Positions 21,881 to 27,773 of a stretch of 27,773 nucleotides of DNA are shown piece after piece. Both the position numbers and the translations under genes were made by a program. The DNA is from PLGF01 sp052139695. Lineage in GTDB: Bacteria > Verrucomicrobiota > Verrucomicrobiia > Limisphaerales > Palsa-1400. Position 1 is the first letter of the stretch. The number at the start of each line of letters is the position of its first letter. The notes below the pieces were generated by a model. That model was not told where the DNA came from. It made no database searches and saw only the letters and a list, made by a program, of their open reading frames with translations. The DNA is taken from assembly GCA_052139695.1 (NCBI GenBank), contig JBKQWF010000087.1, forward strand, positions 1-27,773. Reading direction: 5' to 3'.

Positions 21881-23020
21881 ATGGATGTCACCCGGACAGC
21901 TTTTGGGGCGTGGAATGGCGGGCGGTTCATGAATTTCGGCGAACCTCTGCCCGATGAACGCTGGATTCAACTGGTGCGGCGCGCCTTCCAGCAAGGCGTC
22001 CGCACTTTTATGACCGCCGATGTCTATGGTTGCGGCGGAGCCGATGAGTTGCTGGCTTCGGCTTTGGCTGGCTTGCCGCGCCAGGATTATTGCCTGGTAG
22101 GTGCGGTGGGGCATGACTTTTATAAGGGCCAGCGACAGGGCGCGCGCGGTTATCCGCGATTCACCGACCCGGCGTTGCGTTCACCGCGCGACTTTTCTGA
22201 TTATCTTCGCATGGCGGCGGAAAAGTCGCTGCAACGCTGTCGTGTTCAGAAATTCGATCTTCTTCTTCTGCACAATCCCGATTCCATCGGCTACTCCAGC
22301 GATCGGGTTTGGTCCGCGATGTTAAGCTTGGTCGATGAAAAGTTGACCGATCGTATCGGCATAGCCCCCGGGCCGGCCAACGGATTCACCCTCGACCTGA
22401 TCCTGTGCCTGGAACGATTCGGCGAAATCCTGGATTGGGCCATGATTATTCTGAACCCTTTGGAGCCGTGGCCCGGCCAACTGGTTCTCCCCGCCGCGGG
22501 CAAATATGATGTTCCTTTAATCACCCGCGTCGTTGATTACGGTGGGTTATTTCACGATGACGTCAAGGCCGGGCACAAATTCGCGCAGCAGGATCATCGC
22601 GCGTTTCGTCCAGCCGGCTGGGTTGAAGCTGGTAATGAAAAGCTGGAGCAGCTGCGCCCCATCGCGGACAAATACGGCGTCACTCTGCTGCAATTGGCCT
22701 GCCTTTGGAATCTTGCGCAGAAGCCGGTCAAATCGGTTGTCCCGACGTTGATTCAGGAATCCGGCGCGGACGCAAAGGCCATTGAAGACAAGGCCGAGGA
22801 GTTGGCAGCGCTGCCAAGAATACACTTGCAAGATGAGGAACGGGAATTCATCGCGAGGATCGGCGACAATCGGGGCTGCATGGCGCTAAAGGGCGCGAAT
22901 CGCAGCCACACGACCACCCCGGAAGCCGACCGCTGGAGTGTGACAAACGATCTTGAGGCCGTGGCAAAAAGATGGGGAATCGATCCCGATCAAGACCTTG
23001 TTTTGAAGCACGCGCTATAA
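21881..23020 (+). CDS. Aldo/keto reductase-like protein with altered catalytic tetrad
   Basis: A 379-residue protein with the aldo/keto reductase barrel pattern: AFGAWNGGRF, GVRTFMTADVYGCGGADELLASAL, SLQRCRVQKFDLLLLHNPD, RIGIAPGPANGFTLDLIL and LLQLACLWNLAQKPVKSVVPTLIQES. Family members reduce aldehydes and ketones with NADPH. The tetrad here is incomplete: the usual 'FDTA' Asp is Met44, the usual Lys of the 'L-x-T-K' strand is not found in DYCLVGAVGHDF, while Tyr49 and His131 are present. It may have another activity or none. It is longer than the usual 310-340 residues, with an insert after GHDFYKGQRQGARGYPRFTDPALRS and a polar C-terminal tail. Five bases after its stop the decayed antitoxin starts. 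Confidence 0.75.
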   Translation: MDVTRTAFGAWNGGRFMNFGEPLPDERWIQLVRRAFQQGVRTFMTADVYGCGGADELLASALAGLPRQDYCLVGAVGHDFYKGQRQGARGYPRFTDPALRSPRDFSDYLRMAAEKSLQRCRVQKFDLLLLHNPDSIGYSSDRVWSAMLSLVDEKLTDRIGIAPGPANGFTLDLILCLERFGEILDWAMIILNPLEPWPGQLVLPAAGKYDVPLITRVVDYGGLFHDDVKAGHKFAQQDHRAFRPAGWVEAGNEKLEQLRPIADKYGVTLLQLACLWNLAQKPVKSVVPTLIQESGADAKAIEDKAEELAALPRIHLQDEEREFIARIGDNRGCMALKGANRSHTTTPEADRWSVTNDLEAVAKRWGIDPDQDLVLKHAL

Positions 23021-23025
23021 GACAC

Positions 23026-23285
23026 ATGAAGACAATCACCATTCGAGAGCTTCACAATCGAACCGGCGAACTTGTGCGCGAAGCATCCCGTCAAGGCGAA
23101 ATTCGGGTGACAGATAACGGCCGGGTGGTAGCCAGGATAGTTCCCCAAGCAGAACCCCCCCCATCCCCTATTTTGCCCGCCGCAAACCTTCTGCGGCCTT
23201 CAAAAAGCTGGATGAGACCGGGAAGACCGGTCGGGGCGCTGATAGCAGCATCACCATCTCCCAGGATCGGGAGGATTGGGTCTGA
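23026..23285 (+). pseudogene. Phd/YefM-type antitoxin, frameshifted
   Basis: The first 43 residues (MKTITIRELHNRTGELVREA… to …VVARIVPQAE) are a typical Phd/YefM DNA-binding antitoxin N-terminus. At the run of eight C's (23155-23162) the frame changes. One extra C would restore a C-terminal part PIPYFARRKPSAAFKKL…SSITISQDREDWV with the stop at 23283-23285, which is the usual toxin-neutralising end of such antitoxins. As read, the frame instead continues to a different stop at about 23319. Either the gene is broken or the run is a sequencing error. The restored stop overlaps an ATG (TGATG at 23283-23287), the normal coupling to a toxin gene. Confidence 0.75.
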
Positions 23286-23344
23286 TGCTCTACTTACTCC
23301 AACGACGCCCGCCTCTTAGCTGGCGCCCCCTATTTTGGCCTTAA
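23285..23344 (+). pseudogene. Possible VapC-type toxin remnant
   Basis: The ATG at 23285 overlaps the restored antitoxin stop and encodes MLYL, as in PIN-domain VapC toxins (MLYLDTS…). After that the frame diverges and stops after 19 residues. No PIN-domain acidic residues remain and the cysteine desulfurase gene starts 15 bases later, so the toxin has been deleted. The identification rests on position and four residues only. Confidence 0.35.
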
Positions 23345-23359
23345 AGGAACAAATATCCT

Positions 23360-24517
23360 TTGAAATCCTCTGAGCGTTCGATCTACTTCGATTATAACGC
23401 GACCACGCCTTTGGACGCGAAAGTCCGCGCTGCCATGCTGCCGTTTTTCGATGAGATTTACGGCAATCCTTCCAGCATCCATCACGTCGGCAGAAAAGCG
23501 CGCGCTTTGCTCGACGATGCTCGCGAACGCGTGGCCAAAGTCTGGCGCTGCCGGGCGAGTGAAGTTGTTTTCACGAGCGGCGGAACGGAGAGCAACAACC
23601 TGGCAGTTTTCGGCACCGCCCGCCATCTGCGCCAAAAAGGACGCCACCTGATTACTTCGGCCATCGAACATGACGCTGTCCTGGAGTGCTTTCAATATTT
23701 GGAAAAGAACGAGGACTTTAACGTTACTTATTTGCCAGTCAATCAAGAGGGATTGGTTGCTCCGGAAGATTTGGCTGAAGCCTTACGACCAGACACGGTT
23801 TTAGTCTCGATTATGGCGGCTAATAACGAGACCGGCTCTCTTCAACCTGTCCAATCTCTCGGTGAAATTTGCCGCGCTCATGGCGTTCTCTTCCACACCG
23901 ACGCTGTCCAATGGTTCGGCAAGGAACCTTTCGATAACATTAACCAATTTCATGCCGATTTTGTTTCCTTCTGCGCTCATAAACTCCACGGTCCCAAGGG
24001 AGCCGGAGCTCTTTTCATCCAGTCTCCGCTTCATCCCGATCCAATTATTTTTGGCGGCTCGCACGAAAACGAAAGGCGGGCTGGCACGGAAAATCTCCCC
24101 GCCATAATTGGCTTGGCCGAAACTGTCGAACGTTTTTTAAATCCTCCTGTTTTTCCCAAGAAAGAACTCATCGAGATGACGAATCCCCTGATCGCTTTGG
24201 CCACCGCGGGTGAAGGAATTCGCTTTCGCGGTTCGATGACCTCCCGACTCCCCAATACCGCTGCCTTTACCGTTGAAGGTTGCGACAGCATCACGACTTT
24301 GGCCGGGCTTGATTTGGAAGGAATTTGCGCTTCGAGCGGCTCGGCTTGCTCCGCTGGTTCTCTGGAACCTTCGCATGTCATGCTGGCAATGGGGGTCGCA
24401 CCCGCTCTGGCCAATTCCTTGGTTCGTTTTTCCTTAGGCCGGGATTCAACCATGGAAGATGTTCTTCGCGTGGCTGAGGTCTTGCGGAATGTCAGCAAGC
24501 GCGCCCGTTGCCACTGA
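23360..24517 (+). CDS. Cysteine desulfurase, NifS/IscS family
   Basis: A 385-residue PLP enzyme that takes sulfur from cysteine (releasing alanine) as a protein persulfide for Fe-S clusters and other thiolated products. Motifs: YFDYNATTPLD, YGNPSSIHHVGRKAR, FTSGGTESNNLAVFG, AIEHDAVL, MAANNETGSLQPV, DAVQWFGKEPFD, the PLP-binding Lys208 in FCAHKLHGPKG, ENERRAGTEN, and the sulfur-carrying Cys330 in SSGSACSAG. The start is TTG at 23360, giving KSSERSIYFDYNATTP, with AAGGA (23344-23348) upstream as Shine-Dalgarno. It has no adjacent scaffold (IscU) gene, although erpA- and hscB-like genes lie 15 kb away. Assigning it as iscS or nifS needs comparison, so no symbol is given. Confidence 0.92.
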   Translation: MKSSERSIYFDYNATTPLDAKVRAAMLPFFDEIYGNPSSIHHVGRKARALLDDARERVAKVWRCRASEVVFTSGGTESNNLAVFGTARHLRQKGRHLITSAIEHDAVLECFQYLEKNEDFNVTYLPVNQEGLVAPEDLAEALRPDTVLVSIMAANNETGSLQPVQSLGEICRAHGVLFHTDAVQWFGKEPFDNINQFHADFVSFCAHKLHGPKGAGALFIQSPLHPDPIIFGGSHENERRAGTENLPAIIGLAETVERFLNPPVFPKKELIEMTNPLIALATAGEGIRFRGSMTSRLPNTAAFTVEGCDSITTLAGLDLEGICASSGSACSAGSLEPSHVMLAMGVAPALANSLVRFSLGRDSTMEDVLRVAEVLRNVSKRARCH

Positions 24518-24590
24518 ATTGATTGTGAATTGTTTGTGCCAAATGCGAATAAACCTGTTTTTTTCCGGTTCGCGGCTGCCTGGCGGTCAG

Positions 24591-24599
24591 TTGTCCACA
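24591..24599 (+). promoter_or_regulatory. DnaA-box-like 9-mer upstream of dnaN
   Basis: TTGTCCACA differs from the DnaA consensus TTATCCACA at one base. It is the upstream member of a pair before dnaN; the other is at 24654-24662. Confidence 0.4.
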
Positions 24600-24631
24600 T
24601 TGAAATATCGCTGGAAGTCCTTGCCTCTCCC

Positions 24632-24662
24632 TTGACATGCGGAGTTGTTTGCTTTATTCACA
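24632..24662 (+). promoter_or_regulatory. Putative dnaN promoter overlapped by a DnaA-box-like site
   Basis: A perfect TTGACA (24632-24637), 17-base spacer, TATTCA (24655-24660). TTATTCACA (24654-24662), one base off TTATCCACA, covers the -10 box. DnaA binding there could repress dnaN or couple it to replication. The expected 5' leader of about 50 bases is A/T-rich (24667-24708). Confidence 0.5.
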
Positions 24663-24715
24663 ACCCTTAATAATAATCTTCCTTTAGAAGAAAGAAGATA
24701 ATATTAAAGGGCAGA

Positions 24716-25825
24716 ATGAATCTGAGTGTTGCCAAAGATCAATTGATTCACGGATTGCAGTCGGTGCAAAATATCGTCAGTACGCGAACGACTTTGCCCA
24801 TCCTTTCCAACGTTCTGATGCGCGCTGGAGAGAATAAACTGGAATTCACCGCCACAGACCTCGATGTCACCGTTGCTTGCTCAGTTGAGGCCAGTGTGAA
24901 GAAAAAGGGCGCCAGCACGGTCCCGGTAAAACGGTTTTTCGGTATCTGCCGGGAATTGGGCAACCCGGAAATCGAACTGGAGGTGGACGAAAAGAATGTC
25001 TGCCATGTGCGGGCCGGAGCGTCGTTTTATAAAATCAATGGTTTGGCTGCGGATGAGTTTCCTCCGATCAACACCCTCAAGGACGACAAAAAGATTATCA
25101 TTGCGCAGGAGAAATTCAAAGGAATGCTGCGCAAAACGTCCTTCGCCATTTCCACGGATGAATCGCGCTACGTGTTGAATGGAATTTTTCTCAGCCTCAA
25201 AGAACACAAAATGACCATGGTGGCGACGGACGGGCGCCGTCTGGCCCTGGTCGATGAGGAAGTCGATATTCCGGAAGCGAGCCAGGCTGAATTAATCATT
25301 CCCACAAAAACGGTCAATGAATTGGGCCGCTTGCTGGGCGAGAAGGGTGATTTGGAAATTCGGATCGGCGAGAATCAAGCCTCCTTTACCCTCACCGATG
25401 ACAAAGGATTTTCCATTCTGATCCTCTCGAAGCTGGTGGAAGGCGTTTATCCAAATTATCGGCAAGTCATTCCTTCTGAAGCGAAGGAAAGGATCGCCTT
25501 GCCGCGCGAGGAACTGCTCGCCGCCACTCGCCGGGCGCAGATCATGACCAGTGAGAAGGCCAATTCGATCAAAATCGCGGTGAGCCGCAACAATTTGGCC
25601 ATTACCGCCAATTCTCCGGAAGTCGGCGAGGCCCGGGAAAGCTTGGCGATCAATTACAAGGGGAAAGATATGGCCATCGCTTTTAACCCCGCTTACTTGG
25701 TGGAACCGTTGAACGCTTTGACGGAAGACGAAGTTTTCCTGGAATTGATCGATGAATTAAGTCCCGGCGTTTTGAAGATTAACGGTCCTTTCCTTTACGT
25801 TGTCATGCCGATGCGGCTTAGTTGA
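24716..25825 (+). CDS. dnaN: DNA polymerase III beta subunit (sliding clamp)
   Basis: A 369-residue clamp that encircles DNA and tethers polymerase. The usual three-fold clamp architecture is visible: N-terminal MNLSVAKDQLIHGLQSVQNIVSTRTTLPILSNVLM, domain 1 ending with INGLAADEFPPI, domain 2 with LRKTSFAISTDESRYVLNGIFLSL and MVATDGRRLALV, and domain 3 ending with the clamp signature FLYVVMPMRL. Length is the family norm (about 366). The upstream gap of about 200 bp carries a good promoter with DnaA-box-like sites. dnaA and recF, often its neighbours, are not adjacent. Downstream, after about 80 bp, is the uracil-DNA glycosylase. Confidence 0.97.
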   Translation: MNLSVAKDQLIHGLQSVQNIVSTRTTLPILSNVLMRAGENKLEFTATDLDVTVACSVEASVKKKGASTVPVKRFFGICRELGNPEIELEVDEKNVCHVRAGASFYKINGLAADEFPPINTLKDDKKIIIAQEKFKGMLRKTSFAISTDESRYVLNGIFLSLKEHKMTMVATDGRRLALVDEEVDIPEASQAELIIPTKTVNELGRLLGEKGDLEIRIGENQASFTLTDDKGFSILILSKLVEGVYPNYRQVIPSEAKERIALPREELLAATRRAQIMTSEKANSIKIAVSRNNLAITANSPEVGEARESLAINYKGKDMAIAFNPAYLVEPLNALTEDEVFLELIDELSPGVLKINGPFLYVVMPMRLS

Positions 25826-25904
25826 AAGCCTGTGAATTGTCGGTGAGCAACTAGTAACAACATTGTCGTGCTCGTTGCCAGGGGACCGTTAAAATCGCCG
25901 CCTC

Positions 25905-26690
25905 ATGAACGATTATGCGCGCGTCCTTGAATCGACTGAAAACCACTTAATGGCTTTAAAAGCTGGGGGAACCCGCTTTGTTACGGTGCAGGCCGAAACC
26001 CTTGCGGAACTGCGCCGCCCTCCACCGATGGTCGTCGAATCTGCGGCGGCCGAACTAGCTCCTGAACCTGTGGATAAGGGAAAGGCCATGACAGACTTGA
26101 AGGAGCGCACCCTGGCTTGCTTGAAATGTCCACACCTTGTCAGCAGCCGGAAAAACGTGGTTTTCGGAGTGGGTAATATCGACGCGGCTTTAATGTTCGT
26201 CGGCGAAGCCCCGGGGGCGGACGAAGACCGGGAAGGAGAACCGTTTGTCGGTGCCGCCGGCCAACTGTTGACCCGCATTATCAAGACGATGGGCTTGAGC
26301 CGTGAGACGGTGTATATCGCCAATATTCTCAAATGCCGGCCCGATACGCCCGGAAGATCGTCCGGGAATCGGAAGCCCACCGGCGACGAAATGAAAACGT
26401 GCCTGCCGTATTTGCAGGTGCAAATTGAACTCATTCAACCAAAGGTCATGGTTGCTTTGGGTTCCACCGCCGTGGAAGGGTTGCTGGGCAAGACGGAAAT
26501 CGGCAAAATTCGCGGGCGTTTTCAGATGTTCCGGGACATTCCTCTCATGCCCACATTTCATCCCGCTTACCTGTTGCGCAACCAGGCACTCGCGGAAAAG
26601 AGAAAGGTCTGGGAAGACATGCTCAAGGTCATGGAAAAACTGGAGATGCCCATTTCCGAAAAACAGAGAGGATATTTTCTCCATGCGTAA
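25905..26690 (+). CDS. Uracil-DNA glycosylase, family 4 (4Fe-4S)
   Basis: A 261-residue enzyme that removes uracil from DNA at the start of base-excision repair. The family-4 core starts with CLKCPHLVSSRKNVVFGVG, then motif A GEAPGADEDREGEPFVGAAGQLL (Glu101 region), IANILKCRPD, and motif B MPTFHPAYLLRN. Cys72 and Cys75 (CxxC), Cys144 and Cys166 are the four expected 4Fe-4S ligands; the 69-residue gap between Cys75 and Cys144 equals that in the Thermus family-4 enzyme, while the last gap is longer by a short loop (PGRSSGNRKP). The first 65 residues form an N-terminal extension found in many bacterial members. A TAAAAT-like -10 (25890-25895) precedes the ATG by nine bases. It overlaps the methyltransferase gene by eight bases. 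Confidence 0.92.
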   Translation: MNDYARVLESTENHLMALKAGGTRFVTVQAETLAELRRPPPMVVESAAAELAPEPVDKGKAMTDLKERTLACLKCPHLVSSRKNVVFGVGNIDAALMFVGEAPGADEDREGEPFVGAAGQLLTRIIKTMGLSRETVYIANILKCRPDTPGRSSGNRKPTGDEMKTCLPYLQVQIELIQPKVMVALGSTAVEGLLGKTEIGKIRGRFQMFRDIPLMPTFHPAYLLRNQALAEKRKVWEDMLKVMEKLEMPISEKQRGYFLHA

Positions 26691-27648
26691 GGCGGACTTT
26701 GGCAATATTCTCCAAACGGAGTTCATCCTAAAGGCCGAAGACTGCGCAGTCGGAATGTCCCGACTTGATAAAGAGTCGGTTGATATTGTTGTGACTTCGC
26801 CCCCTTACAACCTGGGCATAAAATACCTAAATTATAACGATCACAGGAATCGAGACGACTACCTGGTTTGGTGCCTGAAATGGGCTGGCGAGGTGCAGCG
26901 AGTTCTGAAAGAAAAGGGTTCCTTCTTTCTGAACCTGGGAGCTTGTCCGTCGAATCCCTTGATTCCTCATGAGCTGGTTGTGGAGCTAAAAAAACTTTTT
27001 GTACTCCAGAATACGTTTCATTGGATCAAGTCCATTACGATAAAGACGAAGGAGGGCAACCAAATCTCCGCGGGGCATTTCAAGCCACTCCATTCCCAAC
27101 GCTACGTCAACGATTGCCACGAGTATGTATTCCACCTTACAAAGGGCGGTAATACGCCTTTGGATCGATTGGGCCTGGGGGTGCCCTACTCTGACAAATC
27201 CAACATCCAAAGGTGGGCACACACCGGAGGAAGGGATTTGCGATGCCGGGGCAACAACTGGTTTATTCCCTATAAAACAATCGTCAGCCGCTCGAAGGAG
27301 CGGCCTCACCCGGCGACGTTTCCGACGGAATTGGCTGTCAATTGCATTATGATTCATGGCTCCGCCAGCAAACTGGTCATGCTCGATCCGTTTCTTGGCA
27401 TTGGTCATTCCGCGCTGGCCGCGAAGCAGTGCAAAATTCGGCGCTTCATTGGATTCGACATAGACGAAGAATACGTGCGGGTTGCTCGTGCTGCATTGGA
27501 AAGGGGACTGACAGAGCCGACGTTTGATTTTCTATCGGAGAAGGGTCCAAAAGAGGCTACGGCCGGGTTGGTCCAACAAAAAGCACGCAGGGGCAGAAAA
27601 CGAAAAGATGAAGGAGCCACCTTCTTCAACCCACCGATAGAGCGTTAG
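26683..27648 (+). CDS. Beta-class DNA methyltransferase (N4-cytosine or N6-adenine), apparently orphan
   Basis: A 321-residue methyltransferase with motif IV first: TSPPYNLGIKY (Ser39-Pro40-Pro41-Tyr42), and AdoMet-binding motif I late: DPFLGIGHSALAAKQ (from Asp235) followed by FIGFDIDEEYVRVA. This order defines the beta class. The SPPY form is most frequent in N4-cytosine enzymes but also in some adenine ones. A central target-recognition region (HFKPLHSQRYVNDCHEYVFHLTKGG) precedes HPATFPTELAVNCI. The C-terminal tail KARRGRKRKDEG is very basic and AT-hook-like. The start is ATG 26683, with AGAGAGGA upstream, overlapping the glycosylase stop by eight bases; the longer frame beginning inside that gene is a shadow. 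No restriction gene follows within view, and the next feature is a transposase end, so the unit may have arrived recently or lost its partner. Confidence 0.9.
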   Translation: MRKADFGNILQTEFILKAEDCAVGMSRLDKESVDIVVTSPPYNLGIKYLNYNDHRNRDDYLVWCLKWAGEVQRVLKEKGSFFLNLGACPSNPLIPHELVVELKKLFVLQNTFHWIKSITIKTKEGNQISAGHFKPLHSQRYVNDCHEYVFHLTKGGNTPLDRLGLGVPYSDKSNIQRWAHTGGRDLRCRGNNWFIPYKTIVSRSKERPHPATFPTELAVNCIMIHGSASKLVMLDPFLGIGHSALAAKQCKIRRFIGFDIDEEYVRVARAALERGLTEPTFDFLSEKGPKEATAGLVQQKARRGRKRKDEGATFFNPPIER

Positions 27649-27662
27649 GAGCCGCGCAAAAA

Positions 27663-27677
27663 TAACTGTCACAGTTA
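27663..27677. repeat. 15-base perfect palindrome at the transposase end
   Basis: TAACTGT (27663-27669), a central C, then ACAGTTA (27671-27677). It covers the stop codon of the minus-strand transposase fragment and lies 15 bases after the methyltransferase stop, at the likely edge of an insertion sequence. Confidence 0.55.
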
Positions 27678-27773
27678 ATGCGATATTGTGTAGTTCCACT
27701 CGCCATGAAATGCGTTCGGGGTCAGGCGCACAGCTTGCATAGCTTCCTTCGAGACTTTGATACCCGAGTCATA
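27675..27773 (-). CDS. ISAzo13-family transposase, C-terminal end (partial)
   Basis: The last 32 codons of a minus-strand reading frame run off the right edge. They read YDSGIKVSKEAMQA… and …TPNAFHGEWNYTISH. The pattern 'GIKxSxxxM…xxFHGxWNYTI' is the C-terminus of ISAzo13-type (Rhodopirellula transposase) DDE proteins, recalled from the family and not compared here. An insertion sequence therefore begins next to the methyltransferase gene. Whether it is complete cannot be seen. Confidence 0.65.
   Translation of the reverse strand, partial: YDSGIKVSKEAMQAVRLTPNAFHGEWNYTISH

Noticed and set aside
23155..23285. Programmed frameshift at the C8 run in the antitoxin
   Set aside because: Not excluded, but the toxin after it is also truncated, so ordinary decay or a read error explains it more simply.
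26425..26682. N-terminal extension of the methyltransferase inside the glycosylase gene
   Set aside because: It overlaps conserved glycosylase motifs in another frame; ATG 26683 has a good Shine-Dalgarno and a normal family N-terminus.

Overview
The window looks like chromosomal DNA of a Verrucomicrobiota bacterium, most likely of the Pedosphaera/Limisphaera type. This is inferred from three things. The base composition is GC-rich. A secreted protein carries the 'LQSSTDLKAW…FFRV' C-terminal repeat that is common in that phylum. The gaps between genes hold many small palindromic elements. No rRNA marker is present, so the assignment is tentative. There is no phage, plasmid or CRISPR region. 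The content is mostly housekeeping genes with a few accessory genes inserted.

Layout. 1-4.6 kb: purine nucleoside phosphorylase (-), a secreted beta-repeat protein (+), and a two-gene (-) unit of a GH88-like glycosidase and an SDR dehydrogenase. 4.8-7.8 kb: a single-chain Eco57I-like restriction-modification enzyme. 8.1-9.9 kb: an Fe-S assembly operon (ErpA/IscA-like, HscB-like) ending in an unknown secreted protein. 10.0-11.8 kb: leuA, preceded by what looks like a complete leucine attenuator (promoter, Leu-rich leader peptide, antiterminator and terminator). 12.0-15.2 kb: a tight operon proC - hisA (eukaryotic type) - S10 serine carboxypeptidase. 15.3-18.3 kb: an LptF/LptG permease and a soluble GAF-GAF histidine kinase. 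18.6-21.6 kb (-): an SDR oxidoreductase followed by ligA. 21.9-23.3 kb: an aldo/keto reductase-like protein lacking part of its catalytic tetrad, then a decayed toxin-antitoxin locus. 23.4-27.6 kb: cysteine desulfurase, dnaN, family-4 uracil-DNA glycosylase and a beta-class DNA methyltransferase. The window ends inside the 3' end of a probable ISAzo13-family transposase on the minus strand.

Genes that work together. Sulfur from the cysteine desulfurase could feed Fe-S assembly by the ErpA/HscB pair. The family-4 uracil-DNA glycosylase is an Fe-S enzyme, and LeuD/LeuC-type partners of LeuA also use Fe-S. dnaN, ligA and the glycosylase cover replication and repair. The most notable signals are (1) the leuA attenuator with a nearly leaderless GTG leader peptide, (2) a family of two-hairpin intergenic elements whose stems diverge while staying self-complementary, (3) a recurring promoter layout that places the start codon 6-10 nt after the -10 box, (4) the eukaryotic-type HisA, and (5) the broken antitoxin with a toxin remnant.
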